A stretch of DNA of 39,570 nucleotides from Nemertoderma westbladi. Its lineage: Eukaryota > Xenacoelomorpha > Nemertodermatida > Nemertodermatidae. Shown here in pieces: positions 8,710 to 18,965 of this stretch. The stretch spans positions 1 through 39,570 of the forward strand of contig JAUCBJ010004165.1 in the NCBI GenBank assembly GCA_032718475.1, in the 5' to 3' direction. Positions within the stretch are counted from its first letter, which is position 1, and every line of letters begins with the position of its first letter. The translations under genes were made by a program, and so were the position numbers. The notes beneath the pieces were generated by a model. That model saw nothing but the letters and a program-made list of their open reading frames with translations, ran no database searches and was not told where the DNA came from.

Positions 8710-9637
8710 GCCACCGACAACCACCGACACCTTTCGCATACCACCGACAACAAAAGACACAAACCGACAGGTAAGATCGCAAACCGACAGTATACCGACA
8801 ACTTCGGCAATGTTAGTAAACTATTTCAGTACATGATTATACAATTTTTATTTCCAGTCCAAATATTTACAACAAAGTATATTGTCCACTGTCAGTGGTG
8901 TAATTAGTCATGATAATTTCTGTTAAGGCAGTTAAGGCAAAGTCTTATGTTAACAAATCCAACAGTACAATATGCCGCCTGGCTTATGGGGATACAGAAA
9001 ATAGTTATGAAGTGGTCATCCTTGGGAGATTGTGTTGCGCAACCATTCTTTTCCGGTAACATCCAAGAGAGAAAGGAGTTTCCGTTGCTTCTTGTTTCCT
9101 TCCTTCACTTTACGTCATTTAGGTAAATACCAATTACGTCACACAATGTGCAGCTGTATGTAAAGTAGGCCTAATAAATTTCGGCAGTGTATTGCACTGT
9201 ACTGTATGCTGTATGTTAGAGTATAGGAACGGTTACCTCAGAAATATACCACCGACAACAGTCTGACTACGTACCACCGACAAAAACTAATAATAATAGC
9301 AACACACCGACATATGATATGAAAACACTAACGATTTTTACCATTACCGTACGCTATGAAATATAATAATTTAAAACAAGATAATATATGAAGGCGGTAT
9401 TATATTTTAAAGAAATTATCATGACTAATTACACCACCGACAACAGGCCGACAGTGGACAATATACTTTGTTATAAATATTTGGACTGGAAATAAAAATT
9501 GTATAATCATGTACTGAAATAGTTTACTAACATTGCCGAAGTTGTCGGTATACTGTCGGTTTGCGATCTTACCTGTCGGTTTGTGTCGGTTTGTGTCTTA
9601 TGTTGTCGGTGGTTGTCGGTGGTATGCGAAAGGTGTC
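8710..9637. mobile_element. Foldback/TIR element with reiterated ACCGACAA motifs, non-autonomous
   Basis: The arms are about 8710-8920 and 9411-9635 in inverted orientation, roughly 210-225 bp and highly similar (for example TTTCAGTACATGATTATACA and its complement). Each outer part is studded with ACCGACAA / CCACCGACA motifs, and the spacer (9250-9320) has more. The right arm carries an extra CCACCGACAAC copy and stops abruptly where the next element begins at 9638. No transposase frame is present. Clear target duplications were not found, so the exact ends and superfamily are open. Confidence 0.75.
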
Positions 9638-11536
9638 CAGTCGGTGAGAAGTCAAAAATTGGACTTCAAGTCCAATTTTAGACTTCAATACCAATTTTGG
9701 ACTCCAAAGTCCAATATTGGACTTTAGCATTTAGTACAACTCCAAGTGTACCCATGCTGCCATACTGTATATCGGTATTTAAATCAAAACTGCATCCCTT
9801 ATCAGTACATATATATTATATAATTACAATGCAACATCATTTTAATGGTCAAATTAATTATTATAAGTATTATAAGCAGGGATCGCACACGTACAGTCAG
9901 ACATCAGTAGTTACTTTTTGCGGTAGTGGTATGGCTTTGCGGTAGCCTCACTGCCTTCATTGGCCTTGGTGGTGTATACCGCAGTCGCAGTAGCGGTAGT
10001 TGAGTCATAGCTGTATAGTTCATTCATACCCATACCTGTGGTATTTCCGTATGGCAAAAATAAGACTACTGAAAACTGTAACCTATTATGTAATTGAGTT
10101 AATGTTTATTGACTAATTGTTTTGATTAGGTTCACTGTGTCAAGTGCAATATACACAGCACATCTCTGCATCTCCAACCAGACACTATATAACATCACCT
10201 GGGGTTGGAGGTGTCTTATTCAGTCATTGGTTCCCCCAAGCTTGACACTAGAACAAAGCCGCCTCTGCTTTGCAGGACATCGCTTTTAAGCCATGAGGAC
10301 CAGCCAGTGCACCTCATGGAGTGAATAAGCATAGTGGACAGCCCATGACTTTCTTGAGACGCATCTTTCTTACTGTCTTAAAGGACACTGGCCTTGAAAA
10401 TGCGGATGATCTAGCAAATGTCATGGGTGATAAGGCTGTAAGAGTGTAAGGGAGTTGTGGAGGCGCACTTTTGTCAACAAGCCGGCACAGCATTCTTAAT
10501 GCAGTAATAGGGTCTATATATATAATGCAGCTGTAATGCAGCATGCCGATTGTAGTAGTAGTATGTGGTGAGGTGATGAGGCTCCTTCAATTGGTAAAGT
10601 CAAAATTGGCCGTTTATTGTTTTAGTTAGAAATGCCTGCCTCTGTAACCTGTTCCTTTCCTTCAATTGGTTTATAATTAGACATGTGTTACTTCTTACTT
10701 CTGTACTTATTATGTGGAGACCCCAACACGTTAATCAGTTACTAATCCTCTTTCATTATACAGCTGTTTTATAACACCCTTCCTGTTGTATGGAAAAATT
10801 AGTAGAGATGGTGGTAGCATCAACTTGTAGTATTTCTTTCTGATAGGGCTCCCATAGGCTTAGACGAAATCGTAGCTTGTACTGTAGTTAGCCTTACTGC
10901 CTTAGCAGCAGCTGCAGTTGGCAAACCTGGCATTGCTACCAGTTTCCACCAAATATAATTTGTAATTAAATATTTGTTGGAGCATAATCTAATCTAGTCC
11001 TAAAGACTCTACTGCTCTAAAATCCTGGCCCTGGGTACATAAGGCTGTAAGGTTAGACATAACATGATTGTAAACAATATGCTAAAAGTAAAGTACAAAG
11101 TACCTAGAATGTACCATTTAGCCTATATTCTAAGTACAGTACACTGAAGATACATACAGAGCTGCAAAGGTAGGCTAACTTTCCATAACTTAATAGCTGT
11201 CTGGCTGTATCTCATCTGTCATGCTTCATGTACCTTTAAGTTTGATTCTCAATGTCACGTCCGAAATTAGACTTAAAGTCCAATATTGGACTTTTGTAAA
11301 AATTCAAAGCCTTATAAAAAAAGTTCCCCCTGGTGAATTTCAGGTCCCCCTGTTCAAAACTCTTATTTTTTGATATATTTTCGATTAATAAAAAAAAATC
11401 CCGCCCGATCCAATTACCCAAGGCCCTGGAACAATTGGCTGATTTGAAGTCCAATATTGGACTCACAGAAGTCAAATTTTGGACTTGAAATGGAGTCGAA
11501 GTCCAATTTTGGACTCAAGTCCAATTTTTGACCTTT
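9638..11536 (+). mobile_element. 1.9-kb unit, copy A (direct)
   Basis: It starts CAGTCGGTGAGAAGTCAAAA with a cluster of AGTCCAAWWTTGGACT palindromes, and ends with a similar palindrome cluster (AAGTCCAATTTTGGACTCAA). It contains a LINE-B 3' fragment (10130-10563) shared by all three copies. It also carries a conserved stretch with TTTCAGGTCCCCCTG near its right end. The left terminus is the inverse of the right terminus of copy C, so the ancestral unit had terminal inverted repeats. No transposase is encoded. Confidence 0.85.
10130..10563 (+). mobile_element. LINE-B 3' fragment inside unit A
   Basis: This is the region from TTCACTGTGTCAAGTGCAAT through the C-terminal coding relic (DTGLE-ADDLANVMGD in broken frames) to ATGCAGCTGTAATGCAGCAT and a GTAGTAGTAG tail. 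Small insertions shared with the other two copies (for example TTTCTTACTGTC at 10366-10377) show that the LINE piece was already present and decayed before the unit was copied. Confidence 0.9.
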
Positions 11537-11875
11537 ATAATTTGGAACTTTTTTTATAAGGCTTTGAATTTTTACAAAAGTCCAATATTGGACTTTACGT
11601 CCAATTTTGGACGCGACATTGAGAATCTAACTTAAATGTACATGAAGCATAACAGATGAGAGACAGCCAGACAGCTATTAAGTTATGGAATGTTACCTTT
11701 GCAGCTCTCTGTATGTATCTTCAGTGTAACTGTACCGTACTTAGAATATAATGGTACATTCTAGCATTATAGGTACTTTGTACTTTACTTTTAGCATATT
11801 GTTTAGTTTACATTCATGTTATGTCTAACCTTACAGCCTTATGTACCCAGGACTTTAGAGTCTTTAGGACTAGAT

Positions 11876-12688
11876 CAGGGCTGGCAAAGTAGGTTTTTGT
11901 AAACCTAGGTTTTTGTAGGTTTTTGTCAAAAACCTAAAATTTGAAAAAAGCCTAAAACTAGGTTTTTAGGTTTTTGATTTTTCATCTTTAATTTGCCTTT
12001 TAATTTCATTTGTACTGTCAGACTGTACACTCAAAACAACTGAACAAGTCAACTTGTATCTGTGCATTGTCAGCTGATGAGTTCCAGTCCAGTCCAGTTG
12101 TCTTGTCACTACTGACTGACATGACAAGCTGACTGATGCAAGTTAGCTGATGCAAGTTAGCAGTCAGATGGTCCGGTACCGGCTGACCGGTGACTCAACT
12201 ACCTGACTACAGACCTACATCCTGACGTATGTAGTACTGACTGAACTAATACACTAATACAGTAATAGTGTAATAAATAGTTGCACCTACTGTCTGAATT
12301 TAAGACTGTATTGCTGTGTAAGCCTACTTCAGTACTTTCAGACTTTGTACAGGTTTATATAATTGTAACTAATATGACAATGAAACCTGACGGACTCATT
12401 CTTTCAAACAATTTTGTATCATAGCTGTCATAGTGTATCTATAAAATATAATCTTGACCAGTTGACCAAATGTGGCCCCATATAATTTATCTAATCATTT
12501 ACCTACTAGGTCAATCTAATCAATCAATATACAAATACAGAAATACTACAAAAACCTAGCGAAATACTACAAAAACCTAGCGAAAACCTTCAAAAACCGG
12601 CAAAAACCTTCCAAAAACCTACAAAAACCTTGCAAAAACCTAAAACCTAAAAATTTTTCTGAAAAACCTATGGTTTTTGCCAGCCCTG
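11876..12688. mobile_element. Non-autonomous hAT-like transposon with 8-bp TSD
   Basis: The termini are perfect inverted repeats CAGGGCTGGCAAA ... TTTGCCAGCCCTG. They are flanked by an exact 8-bp duplication, GACTAGAT, at 11868-11875 and 12689-12696. The empty site GACTAGATTAGATTAT is present in the sister copies (antisense in A and C), confirming the insertion. An 8-bp target duplication with CAG...CTG ends is the hAT pattern. Subterminal regions repeat AGGTTTTT / AAAAACCT many times. There is no transposase frame. Confidence 0.93.
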
Positions 12689-13117
12689 GACTAGATTAGA
12701 TTATGCTCCAAGAAATATTTAATTACAAATTATATTTGGTGGAAACCGGTAGCAATGCCAGGTTTGCCAACTGCAGCTGCTGCTAGGGTTTACTACAGTA
12801 CATGCTACGATTTCGTCTAAGCTTATGGGAGCCCTATCAGAAAGAAATACTACAAGTTGATGCTACCACCATCTCTTCTAATTTTTCCATACAACAGGGA
12901 GGGTATTTTAAATCGGCTGGATAATGAAACGGGATTAACTGATTAACGTGTTGGGGTCTCCACATAATAAGTAGCCTACAGAAGTAACACACGTCATAAA
13001 CCAATTGAGGGAAAGGAACAGGTTACAGACGGACAGAGGCAGGCTTTTCTAACTAAAACAATAAACGGCCACTTTTGACTTTACCAATTGAGGGAGCCCT
13101 ATCACCATTCACCACAT

Positions 13118-13534
13118 ACTACTAACTACAATCCAGCAATCGGCATGCTGCATTGCAGCTGCATTTTATATATATAGGCCCTATTAAGAATGCTGTGCCG
13201 GCTTATTGACAGAAGTGCGCCTCCACAACTCCCTTACACTCTTACTGCCTTATCACCCATGACATTTGCTAGATCATCCGCATCTTCAAGGCCAGTGTCC
13301 TTTGAGACAATAAGAAAGACTGAAAGATGCGTCTCAAGAAAGTCATGGGCTGTCCACCATGCTTATTTACTCCATGAGGTGCACTGGCTCGTCCTCATGG
13401 CGAAAGCAATGTCCTGCAAATCGGAGGCGGCTTTGTTCTAGTGTCAAGCTTGGGGGAACTAATGAGACACCTCCAACGCCACTGTTATATAGTGTCTGGT
13501 TGGAGATGTGTGCATTGTACTGACACAGTGAACC
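13118..13534 (-). mobile_element. LINE-B 3' fragment inside unit B
   Basis: This minus-strand copy of the same LINE piece as at 10130-10563 carries the shared insertions, ends in a decayed TAG tail (ACTACTAACTAC on the plus strand) and has broken frames. It is inherited with the unit, not an independent insertion. Confidence 0.88.
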
Positions 13535-13916
13535 CAATCAAAACAATTAGCCAATAAACATTAACTCAATTACATAATAGGTTACAGTTTACAGTAGTCT
13601 TATTTTTGCCATACGAAAATACCACAGGTCAGCAGGTATGGGTATGTATGAACTATACAGCTATAACTCAACTACCGCTACTGCGGTATACACCACTAAG
13701 GCAGTAAGGCTACCGCAAAGCCATACCACTACCGCAAAAAGTAACTACTGATGTCTGACTGTACGTGTGCGATCTGCGATCCCTGCTTATAATACTTATA
13801 ATAATTAATTTGATCATTAAAATGATGTTGCATTGTAATTATGTAATATATATGTACTGATACGGGATGCAGTTTTGATTGAAATACCGATATACAGTAT
13901 GGCAGCATGGGTACAC

Positions 13917-15853
13917 TAAAGTCCAATTTTGGACTTCGGAGTACCAATTTTGGACTCCGAAGTCCAATATTGGACTTTAGTACAACTCCAAGTGTACCCA
14001 TACTGCCATACTGTATATCGGTATTTAAATCAAAACGGCATCCTATATCAGTCAGTACATATATATTACATAATTACAATGCAACATTATTTTAATGATC
14101 AAATTAATTATTATATGTATTATACTGTTATAAACAGGGATCGCACACGTACAGTCAGACAGTCAGACATCAGTCAGTCAGTACAGTAGTTACTTTTTGT
14201 GGTAGTGGTATAGCTTTGCACTTTGCGGTAGCCTTACTGCCTTTGCGGTGTATACCGCGGTAGGGTAGTTGAGTTATAGCTGTATAGTTCATTCATACCC
14301 ACAGACCCATACTGCCATACCTGTGGTATTTTCGTATGGCAAAAATAAGACTACTGTAAACTGTAACCTATTGTGTTATTGAGTTAATGTTTATTGACTA
14401 ATTGTTTTGATTAGGTTCACTGTGTCAAGTACAATGCACACATCTCTGCATCTCCAACCAGACACTATATAACATTGGAGTTGGAGGTGTCTCATTCAGT
14501 CATTGGTTCCCCCAAGCTTGACACTAGAACAAAACCGCCTCCGCTTTGCAGGACATCGCTTTAAGCCGTGAGGAGCAGCCAGTGCACCTCATGGAGTGAA
14601 TAAGCATGGTGGACAGCCCATGACTTTCTTGAGATGCATCTTTCTTACTGTCTTAAAGGACACTGGCCTTGAAGATGCGGATGATCTAGCAAATGTTATA
14701 GGTGATAAGGCTGTAAGAGTGTAAGGGAGTTGTGGAGGCGCACTTTTGTCAACAAGCCGGAACAGCATTCTTAATACATTATAGGGCCTATCTGCCTATA
14801 TAATGCAGCTGCAATGAATCATGCCGATTGTAGTAGTAGTATGTGGTGAGGTTATACGGCTCCTTCAATTGGTAAAGTCAAAAGTGGGCGTTTATTGTTT
14901 TTTAGTTAGAAAAGCCTGCCTCTGTAACCTGTTCCTTTCCCTCAATTGGTTTATGATTATGACGTGTGTTACTTGCTACTTCTGTACTTATTATATGGAT
15001 ACCCCAACACGTTAATCAGTTACTAATCCCATTTCATTATCCTGTTATCCAGCCGTTTTATAATACCCTCCCTGTTGTATGGAAAAATTAGAAGAGATGG
15101 TGGTAGCATCAACTTGTAGTATTTCTTTCTGATAGGGCTCCCATAGCTTTAGACGAAATCGTAGCTTGTACTGTAGTTAGCCTTAGCAGCAGCTGCAGTT
15201 GGCTAACCTGGCATTGCTACCAGTATCCACCAAATATAATTTGTAATTAAATATTTGTTGGAGCATAGGCCTAATCTAATCTAGTCCTAAAGACACTATA
15301 AAATCCTGGGTACATAAGGCTGTAAGGTTAGACATAACATTAATGTAAATTGTAAACTAAACAATATGCTAAAAGTAAAGTACAAAGTACCTAGAATGCT
15401 AGAATGTACCATTATGCATTATATTTTAAGTACAGTACAATCATTACACTGCAGATACATACAGAGCTGCAAAGGTAACTTTCCATAACTTAACAGCTGT
15501 CTGGCTGTCTCTCATCTGTCATGCTTCATGTACCTTTAAGTTCGATTCCCAATGTCACGTCCAAAATTGGACTTAAAGTCCAATATTGGACTTTTGTAAA
15601 AATTCAAAGCCTTATAAAAAAAGTCCCCCCTGGTGAATTTCAGGTCCCCCTGCACCCTGTTCAAAACTCTTATTTTTTGATATATTTTCGATTAAAGAAA
15701 AAAAATCCCGCCCGATCCAATTACCCAAGGCCCTGGAACAATTGGCTGATTTGAAGTCCAATATTGGACTCACAGAAGTCCAATTTTGGACTTGAACTGG
15801 AGTCGAAGTCCAATTTTGGACTCAAGTCCAATTTTTGACTTCTCACCGACTGA
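13917..15853 (+). mobile_element. 1.9-kb unit, copy C (direct)
   Basis: It begins in the palindrome cluster around GTCCAATTTTGGACTTCGGA and ends TTGACTTCTCACCGACTG, the reverse complement of the start of copy A. Order and content match A throughout, with small indels such as CACCCTG at about 15652. No coding capacity beyond the LINE relic at 14414-14840 is present. Confidence 0.85.
14414..14840 (+). mobile_element. LINE-B 3' fragment inside unit C
   Basis: The content is the same as at 10130-10563, ending CATGCCGATTGTAGTAGTAG. It shares the decay and insertions seen in copies A and B. Confidence 0.88.
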
Positions 15854-16366
15854 CAGTAGGCCTACAATGTACTGACAATTTTATTCACACTACAGCACTA
15901 CGTACCGGTATACAGGTATAATACTGTAATACGTACCGGTAAAAATTTTACATTTTATTTCTGTATTTACGTCATACAGCCATACTATTTTCACATGTTC
16001 ATTGTTTATAACTGTATAATGGTTATACCAGTATACTGTTATACGTGTCTCTTGTATCTGTGTATACCCTATGTTCTTATTGCTGTAATGTTAGCTCTAT
16101 TTTATTTTTTATAGATATATACCGGTATAGTTTATTTTTACTGTATTATTTCAGTATGTGGAGGCCCCCACAGGCTGACAGGCAGACAGGCTCACAGGCA
16201 CAGCCCCAAACACGTTAATCCCCTCTGCCTGTCTGCTGCTCTGTATCAAGTATTAGTACGGAGTCTGAGGAGTACCGGTACGGGTACCGGGACCAGTCAG
16301 CCAGTGCCAGTAAAGTACCGGTATCCAGTACAGTATCAATTAGGCCTAGTCAGCTAGTTGACTAAC

Positions 16367-16417
16367 TTGCGCCATCTGGTCGACTTTCATGTCCTCTAAC
16401 GAAGGATACAGTGACAT
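16367..16417 (-). CDS. SDCBP: Syntenin-like gene, coding exon 1 (start codon)
   Basis: On the minus strand, ATG at 16417-16415 opens MSLYPSLEDMKVDQMAQ and is followed directly by donor GTTAGT (16366-16361). The 17 residues match the N-terminus of syntenins (MSLYPSLEDxKVD). The exon ends at the same place, phase 0, as the vertebrate first coding exon. LYPSL at residues 3-7 is the first ALIX-type motif. The exon is far too short to be found as an open frame and was recognised only by its sequence. The 5' UTR and promoter lie at higher coordinates; a transcription start cannot be placed. Confidence 0.93.
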
Positions 16418-16675
16418 TATGATAGACTTTTCTTTGCCAGACAGATTTTTTTTTTTACTTCTCGGTGCTGCGGTGATGGTCGAGGTCGATTGAATTCGAT
16501 AGGCCTAATCAGTAATCAGATACAACACTCAGAATTTAATTACTTATTTCTTCAGTATTTCTTTCAGTACCGGTACGCCTATTTCAGTATTTAAAACTAC
16601 TGACAGACTGAGAGACTGACAGACAGCTGTATGTATATGTAGCCTACTACTGTACTACATTACATACTAATAAAC
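16418..16675 (-). other. Region just upstream of the syntenin start codon
   Basis: It probably holds 5' UTR or promoter/intron sequence. There is an oligo-A run on the minus strand (about 16446-16456) and a TTCTTCAGTATTTCTTTCAG stretch on the plus strand. No upstream ATG in a good context, TATA box or obvious splice acceptor was found. The 1.17-kb CTACGCGTAG element starts at 16676. Confidence 0.4.
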
Positions 16676-17843
16676 GGGTAAATCTTTTCGACCTACGCGT
16701 AGGCCTACGCGTAGCTACGCGTAGCTACGCGTAGCTACGCGTAGTTCGCACCATTGGGTCAGATATCACCAGTTTCAGAGTTTTAACAATAACTACGCGT
16801 AGGTGCTACGCGTAGCTACGCGTAGGTCCTACGCGACCTACGCATAGGTGCTACCCATAACTATGCCTATACGTCGTTTATCATTAGTAGGCTTACGTAT
16901 TCCAAGCGAGTCAGTACTAAAATAAGACACAATACGGTATGTTCAATAAACAACCCACAACCATCAAATGCTTTCAACAGTAATGTATCCTATACCTGTA
17001 TACTCTATATAGAGGAATACGCGAAGACTACATATTCTTCACTTCATGCGTTGCGGGCGGTAAAATGTGTTAATAATTAATGTTTAGAGTTCAAAAATAG
17101 TTTACAAAGGAAATAGGCCGATGGTTCTTATCGATTCTCTATGCTTTTTATTGCCTTTGTTCACGATAGGGCAAGGATATACTGTATTTAATATGTTAAC
17201 CCCTTGACAAGGGAAGGGGGAGACTAAATTGTCTACCATGATTGGTTGCACTTGTTATTTGACCAAACAATTTGATTATATGCAGTACTTATCAGCTTTC
17301 GCTTAACCTCTTCACCGGTAGACTGGTCGCTTTATTTACTACTGTTCAATATTTAAATAATCCAATGGAAACAAAGATACTTGAATCATGAGACGTGAAT
17401 TTTAAGTTTACCTTTTATTCATCCTCTGTGTTTGTATGTGAAAGAGCCGAATATTATTTATTACCAGTTCTGTATGTAGAGATATGAGTTTCCGATTCTG
17501 TTATTACATTTGTCTGATAATCAGATACCTGACATATACCGATACTTGCCTAACAACTCAACCCTACCGGACCTGAAATGAAAAATCATTGTTATCAGGA
17601 CTGCTACGCGTAGCACCTACGCGTAGCTACGCGTAGCACCTACGCGTAGCTACGCGTAGCACCTACGCGTAGTTTCAAAATACCTACGCGTAGTTCCGAA
17701 ATAACTACGCGTAGTGTTAAAACACCTACGCGTAGTTGTTAAAAAGGCAGTAAGTCTGGCCCTACCGGTAAATGACAGGAATGGAAGTTACAAACTACGC
17801 GTAGCTACGCGTAGGCCTACGCGTAGGTCGAAAAGATTTACCC
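16676..17843. mobile_element. Inverted-repeat element built of CTACGCGTAG palindromes
   Basis: The ends are mirror images: GGGTAAATCTTTTCGACCTA at the left and the complement TAGGTCGAAAAGATTTACCC at the right. Behind them are clusters of the 10-bp palindrome CTACGCGTAG: 16693-16744, 16793-16846, 17604-17735 and 17795-17827, more than 15 cores in all. The middle (16860-17600) is unique AT-rich sequence with no gene. No transposase and no convincing target duplication were seen. It resembles a foldback or MITE-type element with subterminal repeats. Confidence 0.82.
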
Positions 17844-17915
17844 TACTATACTACTGTACTAGTGTTGTAGTGATGATGTAGTGTACTAACTGACTGTGTC
17901 TGACTAATAATGTAA

Positions 17916-18863
17916 TGTCCCGTAATATAGGGGCCTAGTGTCATTTTCTGATGACACGGACCCCACCCCCCCCCCCCCCCCCCCAGATTTTTCTACAAAT
18001 CTTTATCATAATGCTTGAAATTTGAAACATAACTATTTCCACTCACCGTCGATGACCCCATGAAGCCGGAATTTTCGATTTTGCCTTTAATTTTTTTTTA
18101 TAAGCGTTTTAAAAAAGTGTCTTTTGCGAAATCGCACCCTCCGTATCATTGCCATTCTTCACATTAGTCGTACTTTTTTCATATCATTAAACAGCTTGCG
18201 TTGCAAGGATTCAAAATATGTAATAATATCTGAATTTCGTTGAGAAACAGCTGAGATACAGGCGTTCAAAGATTGCAAGAATTATTGTTCGCTGCAGGCA
18301 ATTTATTCTACCGGTATCTAATAAATACACAAAATTCTAGAACGTGATATTTATTATATGAGTTGGTTGGCAACAGCGGTATTCCTTTCCAATATATCTA
18401 TTGCTGTATTGCGTAGCTATTCATACATAAACAAAATGTTCCAGAACATCGTTTATTTATTAAATAAAATAAATGGCCTTCAGCGAAGGATAATTATTGC
18501 AATCTTTGAACGCCTTTATCTCAGCTGTTTCTCAACGAAATTCAGATATTGTTACATATTTGGACTCCTTGCAACGCAAGCTTTTTTTTAATGATATGAA
18601 AAAATTACGACTAATGTGAAGAATGGCCACGATGCGGAGGGTGCGATTTCGCAAAAAGACACTTTTTTAAAACGTTTATAAAAAAAATCTAAAGGCAAAA
18701 TCGAAAATTCCGGCTTCATGGGGTCATCGACGGCGGTGAGTGGAACTAGTTATGTTTCAAATTTCAAGCAATATGATAAAGATTTGTAGAAAATTCTTGG
18801 GGGGGGGGGGGGGGGGGGGGTCCGTGACATCAGAAAATGCTGAAATGACACTATTACGGGACA
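17916..18863. mobile_element. 948-bp foldback element with C19 and G22 runs
   Basis: The arms at about 17916-18300 and 18480-18863 are inverted repeats of about 385 bp. They start TGTCCCGTAATA, run through TGTCATTTTCTGATG, then a homopolymer (C at 17966-17984; G at 18799-18820), and a conserved block with GGGTGCGATTTCGCAAAAAG. The left end has an 11-bp insertion (TAGGGGCCTAG) relative to the right. The central 180 bp is unique. No transposase or clear target duplication was found. Confidence 0.85.
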
Positions 18864-18965
18864 GGGTGTACTACGCAGTTTTGTAGTACTGACGGATACA
18901 TGACCGATCGTAATCAGGATCGAATGTAACATAGTTATTACGTATATCGAACAGAGTCTAATGTA

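Larger units (their letters stand above)
11545..13916 (-). mobile_element. 1.9-kb unit, copy B (inverted, truncated, interrupted by hAT-like element)
   Basis: The reverse complement follows copies A and C through the LINE fragment, the AACACGTTAATCAGTTACTA block and the GTACTTTGTACTTTACTTTTA block. It lacks the last ~260 bp of the unit: homology stops in AAAAAAAGTTCC where A continues with CCCTGG. An 813-bp insertion (11876-12688) splits it. It is tail-to-tail with A at about 11536-11545 and head-to-head with C at about 13917. Confidence 0.85.
8031..16366 (-). other. Syntenin intron 1 (phase 0), 8.3 kb, filled by inverted mobile units
   Basis: The donor is GTTAGT (16366-16361) and the acceptor TTGTTTTTAG (8040-8031). 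It contains a foldback element rich in ACCGACA (8710-9637), three alternately inverted 1.9-kb units (9638-15853) and a nested hAT-like element. The flanks 8041-8709 and 15854-16360 have no coding potential that I recognise. The second is rich in the short palindrome TACCGGTA and has an in-phase TAGGCCTA motif. Confidence 0.8.

Noticed and set aside
9638-15853. LTR retrotransposon
   Set aside because: The large repeats are inverted rather than direct, lack TG...CA ends and carry no gag/pol beyond LINE relics.
18358-18591. 77-codon frame inside the foldback element
   Set aside because: Runs from the unique core into one arm, no domain, no homologue recognised; chance frame in AT-rich DNA.
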